Positions 11,725 to 22,333 of a stretch of DNA of 64,000 bases are shown in pieces; the first letter of the stretch is position 1, and each line of letters begins with the position of its first letter. Origin of the DNA: Stomorhina lunata. Its lineage: Eukaryota; Arthropoda; Insecta; Diptera; Rhiniidae. The DNA lies in contig OW121741.1 of the NCBI GenBank assembly GCA_933228675.1, positions 43,361,080 to 43,425,079 of the forward strand, given 5' to 3'. The position numbers were made by a program, and so were the translations under genes. The notes beneath the pieces were generated by a model that had not been told where the DNA came from, did not search any database, and saw only the letters and a program-made list of their open reading frames with translations.

Positions 11725-12156
11725 TTACGATTTTACCTACGAAATTAGATAGCTATCAACCAATGTCCAGACATATACACGGTAAATGCATTAGGAATTC
11801 CTAACAAAATATATGAACCTGCCATATTACTATCAACATGTTTATCTTGACTACATAACGAAAAGTATTTAACAGCTTATTTATATTAAACTATACCCGG
11901 TTATGGTACAAAATTTTGTGCAAAGTAAATACTAGGGAAACCACTTAAGATACAATTAAATGTTGAACTATAAAGCTATTGCAAACGAATTTAGTCCAAA
12001 GATTTTACCAACAATACCAACTAGCGTATTTTTTTCGAATTTGGTCCACTTTTTGAGTGAGCTGCATCCTCGTAGATATGTGAGATATAGTTTTAAAATT
12101 TAAAAAAATGTAATGGTGGGTATATAAGATTCGGCACAGCCGAATACAATACTCTT
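11725..12156 (+). mobile_element. RepB copy 4, 3' part
   Basis: Contains the CCTACGAAATTAGATAGC block, the GCATTAGGAATTCCTAAC block and the terminal GATTCGGCACAGCCGAATAC followed by ACTCTTATATG. The 5' two-thirds are missing. Confidence 0.55.
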
Positions 12157-12224
12157 ATATGCTTCAAAAATGTATTGGAATCGGTTCTTATTTAAACATA
12201 CCTTCCAATTTTATACCATATATT

Positions 12225-12480
12225 ATAAGATAAATCTGTGGCTTGGTGCTAAAAGGGCCATTGTCAGAAAGAACAGTTTCGAGAAAATTAGAATTGAAAT
12301 TTTGATAAGATTTTGTTTTACATATAGCTCAGTTAATTTCCAAGTTTTGCCCATAAAATTTGGGCTAGACATATATTATGATCTAATGAAGGACATGGTA
12401 AAATCAATTCTTTAAAAAAGATTAAAAATTAAGAAAAAAGTATGACATTGGCCCTTTTAGCACCAAGCCACAGATATCTT
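12225..12480. mobile_element. Family D short inverted-repeat element
   Basis: CTGTGGCTTGGTGCTAAAAG at about 12234 and its inverse CTTTTAGCACCAAGCCACAG at about 12454-12473 bracket ~180 bases. The matching arm is about 30 bases with one or two differences. The same word occurs four times in direct orientation at 15425-15690, so this is a repeat family. No coding capacity: the 81-residue frame 12170-12415 crosses the arm. Confidence 0.55.
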
Positions 12481-12508
12481 TAATTCTTAAACGAGCAATA
12501 ATTGTATG

Positions 12509-12555
<47 letters not shown>

Positions 12556-13651
12556 GCTATCTCGAAAACGGCTCTAACGATTTTGATAAAATTTGGACAG
12601 TGGGTATCTTATTTGATGTTTAGGTCGAAGAGGAAGGGACTTTTGGAACTTTTGCCTCTAAGAGGGTAAAAACGGGTAAAAAGGGGAAAAAATCGAAAAC
12701 GCTATATCTCCTAAAGTAATAGGTATAGAAACAAAATCCGATAGGGGGTAAAAAAGGGTGAAAATAGTTTTTTTGGTACCTTTTTAACCCACTCTTATAT
12801 TTTAAACTAAAGAATATAGAAAGAAACTTTGTACTGCAATCAATAGATGTAAAAGAAACATGAATTACGTATTTGGTACTTTTTTGATTTTGGAGCCAAA
12901 ATGGGTAAAGAAGGGATAAAATGATAACTTAACATTTTCAAAGTAATATGAATAGGAACATTATACATTATGCTAACTGCGTTTGAATAAAATGTACCGA
13001 ATTCAATTGGCACCAAAAAAGTAACAAATATGCATACGGAACTTTTAGAAATTAGGGAATAAAAAGGGGGGAAAATTAGTATTATTTTAAACAAATCAAT
13101 GTTTGTCTGTATGTATGTTCTTTATAGAATAGTAAACTGTGAATTTGATCATGTTATGCTCTTTAGCGAAGATGTTGCAGATAAGCCGGCGAAGGTTTTT
13201 ATGCTGATAAAACTAATTTCCGATGGAGACACTGAAAATTACTAAAAATTAATTAAATCGTAAACTGTACATTTGATCATGCTATGATCTTTAGCAAAGT
13301 TGTAGCGCATGAGCCGGCGAAGGCTTTTTAGTTGGTATGAATAATTTCCGACAGGTGGCATTACAAATACTTACTCAAAGTCAATTTAATCGTAATCTGT
13401 ACATTTAATCATGCTACGATCTTTAGAAAAGTTGTTGCACATGAGCCGACGAAGGTTTCTTAGTTGGTATGAAGAAATTTCGACAGGTGGCGCCACTGAA
13501 ATTTACTCAAAGTCAATTTAATCGTAAGCTGTACATTTAACCATGCTATAATCTTCAGCAAAGTTGTTGCGGATAAGCCAACGAATGTTTAGTTATTGGA
13601 ATGAGCAAAGTCCGACAGGTGGCGTCACAGAAAATTACTCAAAGTGAATTA

Positions 13652-14948
13652 AAGAGTGCTCTAAATAAAATTTGTAGTTGGATTTTCTTAAATAAAAATC
13701 AAACCTTTTAATATAAAAACTCTACAAAATACGCAAATATAATGACATATTATACAAAATCATTTAGCATTCAAATGTTTACTTAGTACTCGGGTTTTGC
13801 AAAATGATCGACTTTTTTTCGGAAACCCTCCCATTAAAGATTTTACAGTTGCTTCTGATACCTTTTTGGAGCATGTGTTCCACCTGCGCTTAAAATCGGA
13901 CATGTTCTTGGAAATCTTTCCTGTGTTTTTTAATTCCTTTTTTACCAGAGCCCAATACCTTTCCACAAGCCGAAGTTCTGGACAGTTAGGTGGATTTGCC
14001 TCTCGTGGTACAAAAATGACATTATTCTTTGAGTACCACTCAAGTGCCTTTTTTCCATAATGGCATGATGCCAAATCGGGCCAAAAAATGTAGTCACTCT
14101 GTGCTCTCTTAAAAAGTGTAACAACCGTTTTTGTAGGCACTCCTTTATATAAATTTCTGTGTTTATTGTGCCAGATGCCACAAATACTTTACTTCTTTTG
14201 CCACAACTGCAAATAGCTTGCCACACGAGAAACTTCTTAGGGAATTTTGTTTGTTTTTTTGTGCGAAACTCTTGTCGAACATTGCGCCGTTTATCAGCAA
14301 CATAAAAATCTTGACCAGGAAGTGGAGAAAAGTCTGCCAGTACGTATGTTTCATCATCCATCACACAACAGGTGTATTTTTTTATAAAATCAGACTTCAA
14401 TTTTTTCGCTCGTTTTTTTGCTTCTAAGTTCTTTATAGCATTGCGATCTGGAACCTTTTGGACTTTGTATGTCTTCAGTCCAGCATAAGATTTGACTCTA
14501 TGTGCAAAATTCGTAGAACATTTCACCGTACGAGCTGCTTTTCTTAAAGAAGTGTTAGGCGCTCTTCGAAAGAGTCGCTCGACTTCTTTTGCCTTACCAA
14601 TATCTGTAGAACCTTTTTTCCTCCCTGATCCAGGTTTTCTTTCAATGCTCAGGTTTTCCTTATACCGTTTGATGGCATTAGAAACCGTTCGAGGGTCAAC
14701 TTTCAAATTTTTAGATATTTTTTTAAAAGTCCATAATGGATTTTTTTGAAAAGTTTTAATTATATTTTCACGAACATTTTTTTCGCAGTCCATTTTGATT
14801 GAAATAACTATTGAAAATTAATAATTTCTAAAATAATAGTATCTAACATATCTATAAAAACTAACTTGATCAAAAAATAAATTATTTCTTGCACTATGGA
14901 TAAATTTTGTCTAAAATAGTAAATGCATATTTTTTTTAGAACACTCTT
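13652..14948 (-). mobile_element. ITmD37E (DD37E) Tc1/mariner-superfamily transposon
   Basis: A 1297-bp element with inverted ends AAGAGTG[C/T]TCTAAA at 13652 and 14948, flanked by TA (13650-13651, 14949-14950). The interrupted host sequence, GAATTA-AATCG of a RepC tandem unit, reads through cleanly when the element and one TA are removed. It encodes one transposase on the minus strand. Confidence 0.85.
13760..14793 (-). pseudogene. ITmD37E transposase with one frameshift
   Basis: From ATG 14793 (MDCEKNVRENIIKTFQKN) an N-terminal paired-type HTH (residues ~10-100) leads to MDDETY (catalytic Asp 146 or 147). The second Asp lies in WPDLASCHYG and the catalytic Glu in LVERYWALVK, with exactly 37 residues between them, the DD37E signature. 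The frame shifts by one base near the A-run at 14083-14088, just before WPDL. The total of 1034 bases is one short of 345 codons, which fits a one-base loss in that homopolymer. Otherwise there are no stops, so the copy died recently, or the lesion is an assembly or read error. The family is known from mosquitoes and other insects. Confidence 0.85.
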
Positions 14949-15424
14949 TAAATCGTAAACTGTGCATTTGATCATGTTATAATCATAAGCAAAGTTGTTA
15001 CGAAAAAGCAGACAAAGGTTTCTTATATGGTATGAACAACTTCAGGTGGCGCCACTGCAAACTACTCAAAATGAATTAAAACTGTGCATTTGATCAGACT
15101 ATAATCTTTAGCAAAGTTGTTGCGCATGAGTCGACGGATGTTTCTGTTGGTATGAATAATTTCCAAAATTATTAAAATGAGTTAAACTGTAAACTATGCA
15201 AACTATGTGTTGGTCGGACAAAATAAATAAAATAATTCAAAATTAACTAAATATTTGTACAATATCTTTCCTCTAAATTTATTTTAGCACTTTATAATAT
15301 AATATATATAAAAACTTTTAAAGTTGCCTCAAAATGCTTATCATAAAGCTCCGAGCAAGGCTCGGTCAACCAGGTACTATCTAATAATATATGGTATAAA
15401 ATTGCCAAAAATGTGAAATAAATT

Positions 15425-15690
15425 GATGACATTGGCTCTTTTAGCATTTAGATTTTATTAAAAAATAAAAAAAAAAAAAATATTAGTGAAAAAAGGACCA
15501 ATGTCAATGTTGGCCCTTTTAGCAATAACAATTTTATACGAGTTTAGACTGACATTGGCCCTTAAATTTCTTATGAAGATGTTCTGGAACAAAATAAAGG
15601 AGAGTAACAAGGGGAGCCTAATGCAATGACTAACTCAAAACATCCGAAAACTGGCATTGACCCTTTTAGCACCAAGCCACAGAAATATAA
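15425..15690 (+). repeat. Family D repeat, four partial units
   Basis: GACATTGGCTCTTTTAGCA (15428), TGTTGGCCCTTTTAGCA (about 15513), TGACATTGGCCCTT (about 15550) and GACCCTTTTAGCACCAAG (about 15658) are four same-orientation matches to the arm of the 12225-12480 element, separated by unrelated AT-rich sequence including an A-run at 15465-15480. Confidence 0.5.
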
Positions 15691-16119
15691 AGACAATTAA
15701 AGTTTTTTTTGTAAAACGTTGCAAACGTAAATCGATAAACGAAATCACGATTTGATCCACATGTGAACCTAGCTCCCGTATAAGTACATACCTCTAACGG
15801 AAATAATAAAAATATATTTAAATATCGAAGTTTAAATAAATGCACAGATATGTTATTGGTACATATTTGACTTTAGAAGACAATGACAGATTTTTATAGA
15901 GTTTAAGTTCTGTCTAAATATACAATTTCGGGATAATTGGTATCTAGTTGACCATACCTTCATGAAAAATCGAGAAAATGTTTGTATGGTGGCAAATATA
16001 AAACTTCAATAACAAAATTACAACTCTAAAAAATTGTTCCATATTATATCTCACTGGTGAAGCAATATTTGTGCAAATAGCAATTAGATTTCTACAAGTT
16101 CAAATATAAATAATCTTAC
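15691..16119. other. Start of E3 intron side, nothing recognised
   Basis: AT-rich DNA immediately 3' of the E3 donor. It has weak RepB-like words (GATCCACATGTGAACCTAGC) but no splice acceptor with a following receptor C-terminal exon: no TYhhhhhQF-like sequence was found on the minus strand here. Confidence 0.35.
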
Positions 16120-17016
16120 CTCTTCTCTGAGATTGTTGACCAAAAATCCCGCTGAGTAAGTTATTAGCAGTGGCATCAACCAAGAAAACATTTGAGAAAT
16201 TATTATTAGTATCCAATACAAGTCAAGATCAGTAAAAGTAGATGTACTCAGTAAGAACAAATTAGAAACAGTTTCGAGGCTTACGATAATTGTACAGATC
16301 ATCATGGGTATACCGTAAACACTACTGACGTCCTCTGATGCTAACAGCACAATTTTGCTATAACTTCTCAGAAGCCCACAAAGTTCTTTGGGATCATTTG
16401 TGCAAAGTGCCTTTTGTAGGTGGTCATTCATGGAAAGTGATACAAATTTTAAACAACACGAAATAGTTTTTACAATTTTTAAGAAAATATATGAAATAAT
16501 TGAAATTTGTATACAGCGAAGGGCATAGATTAAAAAGGGTAAAAATAAAAGTCCTTTTATTTCGGCATTTGTAATTCTCATGAGAACTAAAATATTAACA
16601 AAGTAAATTAAAGTGATTAAAAAAAGTATTCGTACAAGAGAAAAAGTATTATTATTATATCTCGAGTATTTATTACTCCACTTTCGAATGGTTTCCAATA
16701 GTTTTAAATGCTCGTGTCGCTTGACAATCCACCAAATGTTCAACAAAAAATGTATTAAACTTGTAAAAGCCAACGAAATGTTAACATAATAATTTCCTGT
16801 ATCATTGAAATTTCCATAAAAATATTTCGATTGAAAACATAAATTTAAGAAAAAACATGTTATCATTAAAAATTGTATTATCATATGATATATACAAAAT
16901 TTTATATCGTTTTTATTTGAGTAACTGTCTTTTGAATCTTCATATGTAAAGTTTAATAAACCGGCCATTTTTAGAAAATTGTAATAAATTTTAAAGTCTG
17001 GATCTTTAGACCGCAT
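16120..17016 (-). CDS. E3: Gr39a-like gustatory receptor alternative first exon, intact
   Basis: A 299-codon exon, ATG at 17016 (MRSKDPDFKIYYNFLKMAGL) to donor AGAGAAGAG|GTAAGA at 16120/16119, phase 0. It has six hydrophobic segments and the motifs TGNYYVNISLAFTS, IWWIVKRHEH, LLETIRKWSNKYSR and DVSSVYGIPMM. Very close paralogue of E4 and E5 along its whole length, including about 400 bases upstream of the start codon. No TM7 or C-terminal exon follows. Expected product: a taste-receptor ion-channel subunit once spliced to a shared 3' exon. No lesions. Confidence 0.85.
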
Positions 17017-17580
17017 TATTCGATTATTTCTTAAACTTTTAGTATGTGTAATTATTTGGGAAATGTACTTTCATTACTAATGAAAAACTCTTGGCAGAAT
17101 AAAAAACTTTTGGTTGTATTGTAATAATGTATATATTACCACTTTCATAAGTCGAAATAATATAATTAAAATTAATTAAATAAAAAAAAAGTGTTTTCGA
17201 TTACTGGAGCGATAATGTTTAAACAGGATAATTAAATATTTGAATTGCTTATTAAAAATGTAGCATAGCTATCTATATAACAATCTGGGCAGCTATATTT
17301 GGTAAAGTGTCCAAAAATAAAACCCTGTAAAAAATTAATGCTTCTATTATCACGGGAACCCGTGCCACCATCAACCCAAATAGCCATGGAGGGCAATTTG
17401 TATAGGAGAAAATGGAATTATTTTTTGGTTTGATGATATAAATAAAATAGTAAAGTTTTGGAGTTTCTGCTATTTTCTCGTGACCTTGACGACATTCCTT
17501 TCAAAGCTCCTATTGCTTTAATACTCACCTTTAGCTAAAGTTTAAGCTTTACTCGATCGAAATAATATTTCTTATCTGAA
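17017..17580 (-). promoter_or_regulatory. E3 upstream region, duplicated at E4 and partly at E5
   Basis: Shares long near-identical stretches with 23222-23720: the CTTGGCAGAATAAAA block just upstream, ACATAAGTCGAAATAA, CGATAATG...TTTAAACAGGATAA, GAATTGCTTATTA, and CACGGGAACCCGTGCCACC near 17357, which forms a 6-bp stem with a 2-base loop. Parts recur upstream of E5. Conservation together with the exons suggests each exon was duplicated with its own promoter. No core promoter motif can be assigned with confidence. Confidence 0.4.
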
Positions 17581-18383
17581 ACAAGTAAGAAAGCGCTATA
17601 GTCGGTCAAGCCGACCATACGATACCCTTCACCATTATGGTCAAAGATGTTCTTTTTCCTGTATAAAGACAAGTATTTGCTAAATTTTGCCATCATACAA
17701 ACATTTTCTCAAAAAAAAACTTATATATTCAATCTGTTTCCGTCATTTGGACTTATATGAGAGCTAGGGTCAAATGTGGACCGATAATCTCGAAATTTGG
17801 CAAATTGATTACAGTTGTTACAAAAATTATGTATGCAAAAAATAAACTCAAAATTTTCATTATCTTTAGATTTACGAGCGTTTTAGTGATTTTTTGTCTC
17901 ATTTAGTGCGTTTTTAAAGAAGAGTTTGTATGGGAGCTATGGTCAAATATGAACCGATTTGAACGAAATTTGGTACAGTGATTTAAGTTTACATAAGCAG
18001 TATTTGTTTTAAATTTCATGAAAAAATATTGATATTTGTGGCCAATATATCAATTCCGGGAAGTGGGACCTATGGGAGGTACCATAAATAATAGACCGAT
18101 TTTGACCAATTTCAATAGCCATGGTCCCATTATCAAAAAAATTATCTGTGCCAAATTTCATCAAATTATCTTTAGAATTGCGACCTGTAGTTTGATTACA
18201 AGGTTTACATGGGGGTCCAGCCAGCCAGACGGACGGACGGACGGACATCGCTAAATCGACTCAGAAAGTGATTCTAAGTCTATTGGTATACTAAAAGGTG
18301 GATCTAAGACAAATATTTCTATGCGTTACAAACATCAGCACAAACTTATAATACCCTTTCCACCTATGGTGGTGAAGGGTATA
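17581..18383 (+). mobile_element. RepA copy 5, full length
   Basis: ACAAGTAAGAAAGCGCTATAG start, GGTCAAGCCGACC hairpin, AGCCAGCCAGACGGACGGAC core at about 18220-18245 and TTCCACCTATGGTGG hairpin end. The frames 18009-18248 (minus) and 18036-18254 (plus) are repeat-derived. Confidence 0.65.
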
Positions 18384-18459
18384 ACAAAGTCTTGTGCAAG
18401 CGTGAGAAAGTCTAATATATAGGTAAATTGTCACATTGTATTTACCATTCATCCTAATA

Positions 18460-19763
18460 ATGGGTGTTTTTTTTAGAGGTATAGAACTTCGAATTGAAAT
18501 AAAACACAAGAAAATCATTTTAATGTCCATCAATTTGGCTTTATTGGAAGGATAATTTTATGCCATTAATGTTTAAATATGATTTCGGGCATGTGGCCGC
18601 CGCGGCTGGCTCGAATAAAGCCAATTCTACAGGTCCAATTTTCAACTACTTTTTCGAGCATATGGGGCCATATGTTGGCAATAACGCCACGAATGTTGGC
18701 TTCCAAGTCCCCTAACGTTTCTGGTTTGTTGGCGTAGACGAGCGACTTCACATATCCCCAAAGAAAATAATCCATTGGTGTCAAATCGCACGATCTTGGT
18801 GGCCAATTGACAGGTCCATTCCGCGAAATTATGCGCTCATCGAATGTTTCCTTTAATAAATCAATTGTGACGTGCGCTATGTGGCATGTAGCGCCGTCTT
18901 GTTGGAACCACAACTCATCCACATTCATGCAATCCAATTGGGGAACAAAATAGTCGGTTATCATGGCTCTATACCGGTCTCCATTTCTGGTAACTGACTC
19001 TCCAGCATTATTTCGGAAGAAGTATGGCCCAATGACTCCACCAGCCCATAGAGCACACCAAACAGACAGTTTTTGTGGATGTAATGGCGTCTCAAGGGTC
19101 TCATGTGGATTCTCTTCACTCCAAATGCGGCAATTTTGCTTGTTGACGTAGCCATTCAACCAAAAATGAGCCTCATCACTGAACAAAATTTTGCGATGAA
19201 AATCATCATCGAGATCAATCTCATTTTCGGCCCATACACCAAAATCACGACGCATTGCATGGTCTCGCGGCTTTAATTCTTGCACAAGCTGGATCTTGTA
19301 AGGTCGCAAGCCAAGATCTTTGCGCAAAATCTTACATAAAGTTGATGGACAAAGCTCCAATTGCTGTGCACGGTGGCGAATCGATTCATTCGGGTCCTCT
19401 TCAACACTTTGCTCTACAGCGGCAATTGTTTCTTCGGTGCGCACTGTTCGACGTCGCTGCGGATGCGTATTATCACATAGAGTAAACGTAGTGCGAAAAC
19501 GATCCATGGTTAACCGAATTAATTGCTCTGATGGACGATTATGTCGACCATAAAATGGACGGAGCTTGCGGTAAACTTCGCGAACTGAACCATTATTTTC
19601 GAAATAAATTTGCACGATTTGCAAGCGTTGTTCTTTTGTCAACCTGTTCATGATGAAATGGCAAACCAAACTAAATATTAATCACTTGACAGCTGACAAA
19701 ATGGCCGCCAGTTAAAAAAGTGATGCCAACTTAAAGTTCTATACCTCAATAAAAAACACCCGA
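18460..19763 (-). mobile_element. Mariner copy 1, DD41D (rosa-type), complete
   Basis: A 1304-bp element with imperfect inverted ends: ATGGGTGTTTTTTTTAGAGG at 18460 against the inverse of ATTGAGG...CACCCGA ending at 19763. Both sides carry TA (18458-18459, 19764-19765). It contains one uninterrupted transposase frame and matches the element at 24248-25542 almost base for base, apart from a 9-base indel and scattered substitutions. Different flanks show independent insertions. Confidence 0.9.
18566..19669 (-). CDS. Mariner DD41D transposase, intact frame
   Basis: 367 codons from ATG 19669; translation more likely starts at the inner ATG of MNRLTKEQRLQIVQIY, residue 7. The N-terminus holds an HTH pair (residues ~10-60 and ~80-120). 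The catalytic triad is D165 (FSDEAHFWLNGYVNKQN), D258 (WFQQDGATCH) and D300 (DLTPMDYFLWGYVK), with 41 residues between the last two: the DD41D spacing of the rosa group. The C-terminus ends with SRGGHMPEIIFKH. It would cut and paste its own element between TA sites. The frame is open, so it may encode active transposase, though 13 or more residue differences from copy 2 show some age. Oddities: CHIAH where copy 2 has CHTAH, and WTC for RTC near the end. Confidence 0.9.
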   Translation of the reverse strand: MVCHFIMNRLTKEQRLQIVQIYFENNGSVREVYRKLRPFYGRHNRPSEQLIRLTMDRFRTTFTLCDNTHPQRRRTVRTEETIAAVEQSVEEDPNESIRHRAQQLELCPSTLCKILRKDLGLRPYKIQLVQELKPRDHAMRRDFGVWAENEIDLDDDFHRKILFSDEAHFWLNGYVNKQNCRIWSEENPHETLETPLHPQKLSVWCALWAGGVIGPYFFRNNAGESVTRNGDRYRAMITDYFVPQLDCMNVDELWFQQDGATCHIAHVTIDLLKETFDERIISRNGPVNWPPRSCDLTPMDYFLWGYVKSLVYANKPETLGDLEANIRGVIANIWPHMLEKVVENWTCRIGFIRASRGGHMPEIIFKH

Positions 19764-20553
19764 TACCTAAAAAAAGTAAGTTAAAAGTGGAGTTTTCCTA
19801 ATTTTAGAAAAACCTCTTATTTTTATATTTTCCAAAACACTATAATTCGTATTAACTTTGTCTTGTATGGTGGATATAAAGCGTGGGCCGTTTTTCACTT
19901 TTGTCCCTGATTGACTTCTAATAGTGAAATTATGTGGCCAAATTATGTCAATCGGAAGTGTTTAAAATATTATTACAAAGTTTTTGAGCCCATTTGTGTG
20001 GGGAAAATGAGAGTATTGCAAAATTTCGTCCATTTACGATATGTTTTTTAAAGAAAAGATAATGGAATCTAAAAGAGAAATAATGCAGCTTTTCTTGAAA
20101 TTCATAAAACAGTTTTGGAGTTATTGTGATTTCTCCCCTAAAATTCGTGTCCATTACAACATGCCTAAGGTTACACAAAAAAAAAAAAAAAATTACTTTG
20201 GTCAAAAACTGATAAAAAAAAGGCATGATTTATCATTTCAAGGGTACTTTACAGTTTAATTTTGCAAAAATATAAAAATATTTACTTAGTTTTTTTCATA
20301 TTCGAAAATACCGTACCTTGTGTTAGAACTCATTGAATTTTGCAAAAAAGTCATTTTTTGCTCATAATTTGAGTAAATGCTTTATATATCTTACTTTTAT
20401 TAAATTTTAATAATGTTTATATGAAATAAAATTGTCTGTGCTGTAAAAAATATAAACAGATTTACTTTTAAAAAATTTTTCAGACTTAACCTTTTTCCCG
20501 GGGTCAAAGGTCAAAATTTTTATTTTTGTTATTTATTTTATTTTACGTAATAT
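19764..20553. other. Unassigned intergenic DNA
   Basis: AT-rich sequence with A-runs. The opposing short frames 19948-20226 (minus) and 20041-20259 (plus) overlap each other, are lysine/phenylalanine rich and look like chance. Confidence 0.3.
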
Positions 20554-20566
20554 TATGAATTTATTA

Positions 20567-20687
20567 AGGACGAAGGCCCAGGCAGCCAGCTCCTAATACT
20601 TGTAATTATTAATATATAAGTTTATTTTTATATTAATAAATAAAAATAAAAAAAAAATAAAAATAAAAAAATAAAAAAAAAAAAAAA
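20567..20687 (+). mobile_element. Short retrotransposed fragment with A-rich tail and 13-bp TSD
   Basis: TATGAATTTATTA at 20554-20566 is repeated exactly at 20688-20700. Between them lies a 121-base insert, AGGACGAAGGCCCAGGCAGC at the left and an (A/T)-rich poly-A-like tail at 20636-20687. Direct repeats plus a tail are the mark of target-primed reverse transcription, so this is a severely 5'-truncated LINE or similar RNA copy. The parent family is not identified. Confidence 0.75.
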
Positions 20688-20700
20688 TATGAATTTATTA

Positions 20701-21020
20701 GAGAATCTTGATAAATATTCTTAAAAGTTATTGTTTTGCACTAAGATTAAATTTTTTTGTTTAAAAAAATTATTGTAACCCTTAATAGACACGAGGGCAA
20801 AAATGACATAAATTTTGTTGTCGCTTTTTTAAGTGAATTTTGTTAAAAAATCTTAAAAGTTATTATTTGGCATTGATATTAAGTTTTCTTATTATAAAAA
20901 ATATTTAATTCCGAAAAATATGAAAAAATTGTTGAATAATATTGTTCCCATATCTTTTTCTGATTCGATCGTAGTAATTTTTATGGGGTCTAAGACGAAT
21001 AATGGAAAAATTACAAACTG
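20701..21020. other. Unassigned AT-rich DNA
   Basis: Nothing recognisable; two loosely repeated 'AAAAGTTATT...TTGGCATTGATATTAAG' words around 20720-20890 hint at a decayed short tandem duplication. Confidence 0.3.
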
Positions 21021-21310
21021 AATGATCATCCGCCTAGAATATCAGAGGTCCCAAGTTCGATCCCCGGCCAGACTAAATAAATAAATTTTCAAAATAGCGG
21101 CGGTTGACCTCATAACTCAGCTAGCCACTGGTTATTGAGTATTAGGCTATGTAAAACTTCTCTAACTAATGCATTTGCCGTTCGAAGCCGGAGTTAAACG
21201 TAGGTCCCTTTCAATGAGTCTAAAAATAGAATCGGATGCAGCTTATTGTCTGAAAGAAGTACCTCTTGTTCCAATTGGACTGTTGCCGGTTAATTATATA
21301 TATATATAGT
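21021..21310 (+). mobile_element. tRNA-like SINE, copy 1
   Basis: A ~290-base sequence shared with 37281-37582 (about 90% by eye). The head contains AAGTTCGATCCCCGGCC at 21053-21069, matching the Pol III B box (GGTTCGANNCC), preceded by ATCATCCGCCTAGAATATCAG, which resembles the anticodon arm of a tRNA gene. The body runs AGCGGCGGTTGACCTCATAA, GCATTTGCCGTTCG, to AAGTACCTCTTGTTCC. The tail is (TA)n. The A box is degenerate. No coding frame. Confidence 0.65.
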
Positions 21311-21332
21311 AGTTCAGTTCTAGTTTAATATA

Positions 21333-21935
21333 TAATCCTAAAAGGTACTTTTTATTCTACAAGGTACTTTTTATTCTTAAAGGATCTTTATATTCTAAAA
21401 GGTACTTTTTATTCTTAAAGGTTCTTTATATTCTAAAAGGTACTTTTTATTCTAAAAGGTACTTTTTATTCTAAAAGGTACTTTTTATTCTAAAAGGTAC
21501 TTTTATTCTAAAAGGTATTTTTTATTCTTAAAGGTACCTTTTTATTCTAAAAGGTACTTTTTATTCTAAAAGGTACTTTTTATTCTAAAAGGTACTTTTT
21601 ATTCTAAAAGGTACTTTTTATTCTAAAAGGTACTTTGTATTCTAAAAGCTACTTTTTATTCATAAAGGTACTTTTTATTCTAAACGGTACTTTTTAAACT
21701 AAAAGGTACTTTTTATTCTAAAAGGTACTTTTTATTCTAAAAGATACTTTTTATTCTTAAAGGTACTTTTTATTCTAAAAGGTACTTTTTATTATAAAAG
21801 GTACTTTTTATTCTAAAAAATACTTTTTATTCTAAAAGGTACTTTTTATTCTAAAAGGTATTTTTTTTAAAAGGTACTTTTTATTCTAAAAGGTACTTTT
21901 TATTCTAAAAGGTACTTTTTATTCTTAAAGGTAGG
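21333..21935. repeat. 19-bp minisatellite, about 32 units
   Basis: Tandem GGTACTTTTTATTCTAAAA units (period 19), diverging at the left edge (TTCTTAAAGGATCTTTATA variants) and mostly perfect in the middle, with a few one- to five-base indels. It lies just downstream of the E4 donor, in what would be its intron. Confidence 0.95.
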
Positions 21936-22333
21936 TCTTGCTCTGGTGTCCACCTTTCTCTGGCAAAAAACAAATTGATCTGGAAAAACTGGGAGATAAG
22001 GGTATTTTATTTTCCGATGTAGATTCAGAATATACATATGTGTCTTGCTCTTATGTCCAAAAGTGTGTACCACGATGTAATTAAGATATTAGGTTTGCCT
22101 TTTATGTTAAAAAATGGCAAACCGTCTCCTAACAAACAAATGGTTCATAATTGAAGGTTTTTCGTTTTAAGGCCGGTCTAGTTTTTTGGAAAAAGCACAA
22201 ACTTATAATAGACTTCCAAGCTATGGCGTTACATAGACTATAATAGTAATAATAAAACGGAACTCTTTTGGATCATCTATTGTACCTATAATTTTATATT
22301 CACACAAGTTCCAATATATGTAAATGATCTTAC
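21936..22333. other. Sequence between minisatellite and E4 donor
   Basis: No repeat or exon recognised. No receptor C-terminal exon on the minus strand. Confidence 0.3.

Larger units (their letters stand above)
12482..15376 (+). mobile_element. RepC copy 1, interrupted by an ITmD37E transposon
   Basis: Begins ATTCTTAAACGAGCAATAAT followed by a (TA)n run at 12515-12550 and the ATGGCTATCTCGAAAACGGC block. It continues through 'GGTACTTTTTTG' rich blocks and several ~130-bp tandem units (words AATCGTAAACTGTACATTTG, GTTGTTGCGCATGAGCC, CAGGTGGCGCCACTGAAAAT) at about 13130-13650 and 14949-15200. It ends with the hairpin CTCCGAGCAAGGCTCGG and TCAACCAGGTA at 15376. The ITmD37E at 13652-14948 splits one tandem unit at a TA. 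The end hairpin and lack of terminal inverted repeats suggest a Helitron/Helentron-type non-autonomous element; this is inference. Confidence 0.6.

Noticed and set aside
12515..12550. (TA)n runs at 12515, 36608 and 57255 as independent features
   Set aside because: They are a constant part of the RepC 5' region.
18961..19553. Overlapping plus and minus frames inside the mariner transposases (also 24751-25341)
   Set aside because: Shadows of the conserved transposase frame on the other strand or in another phase.
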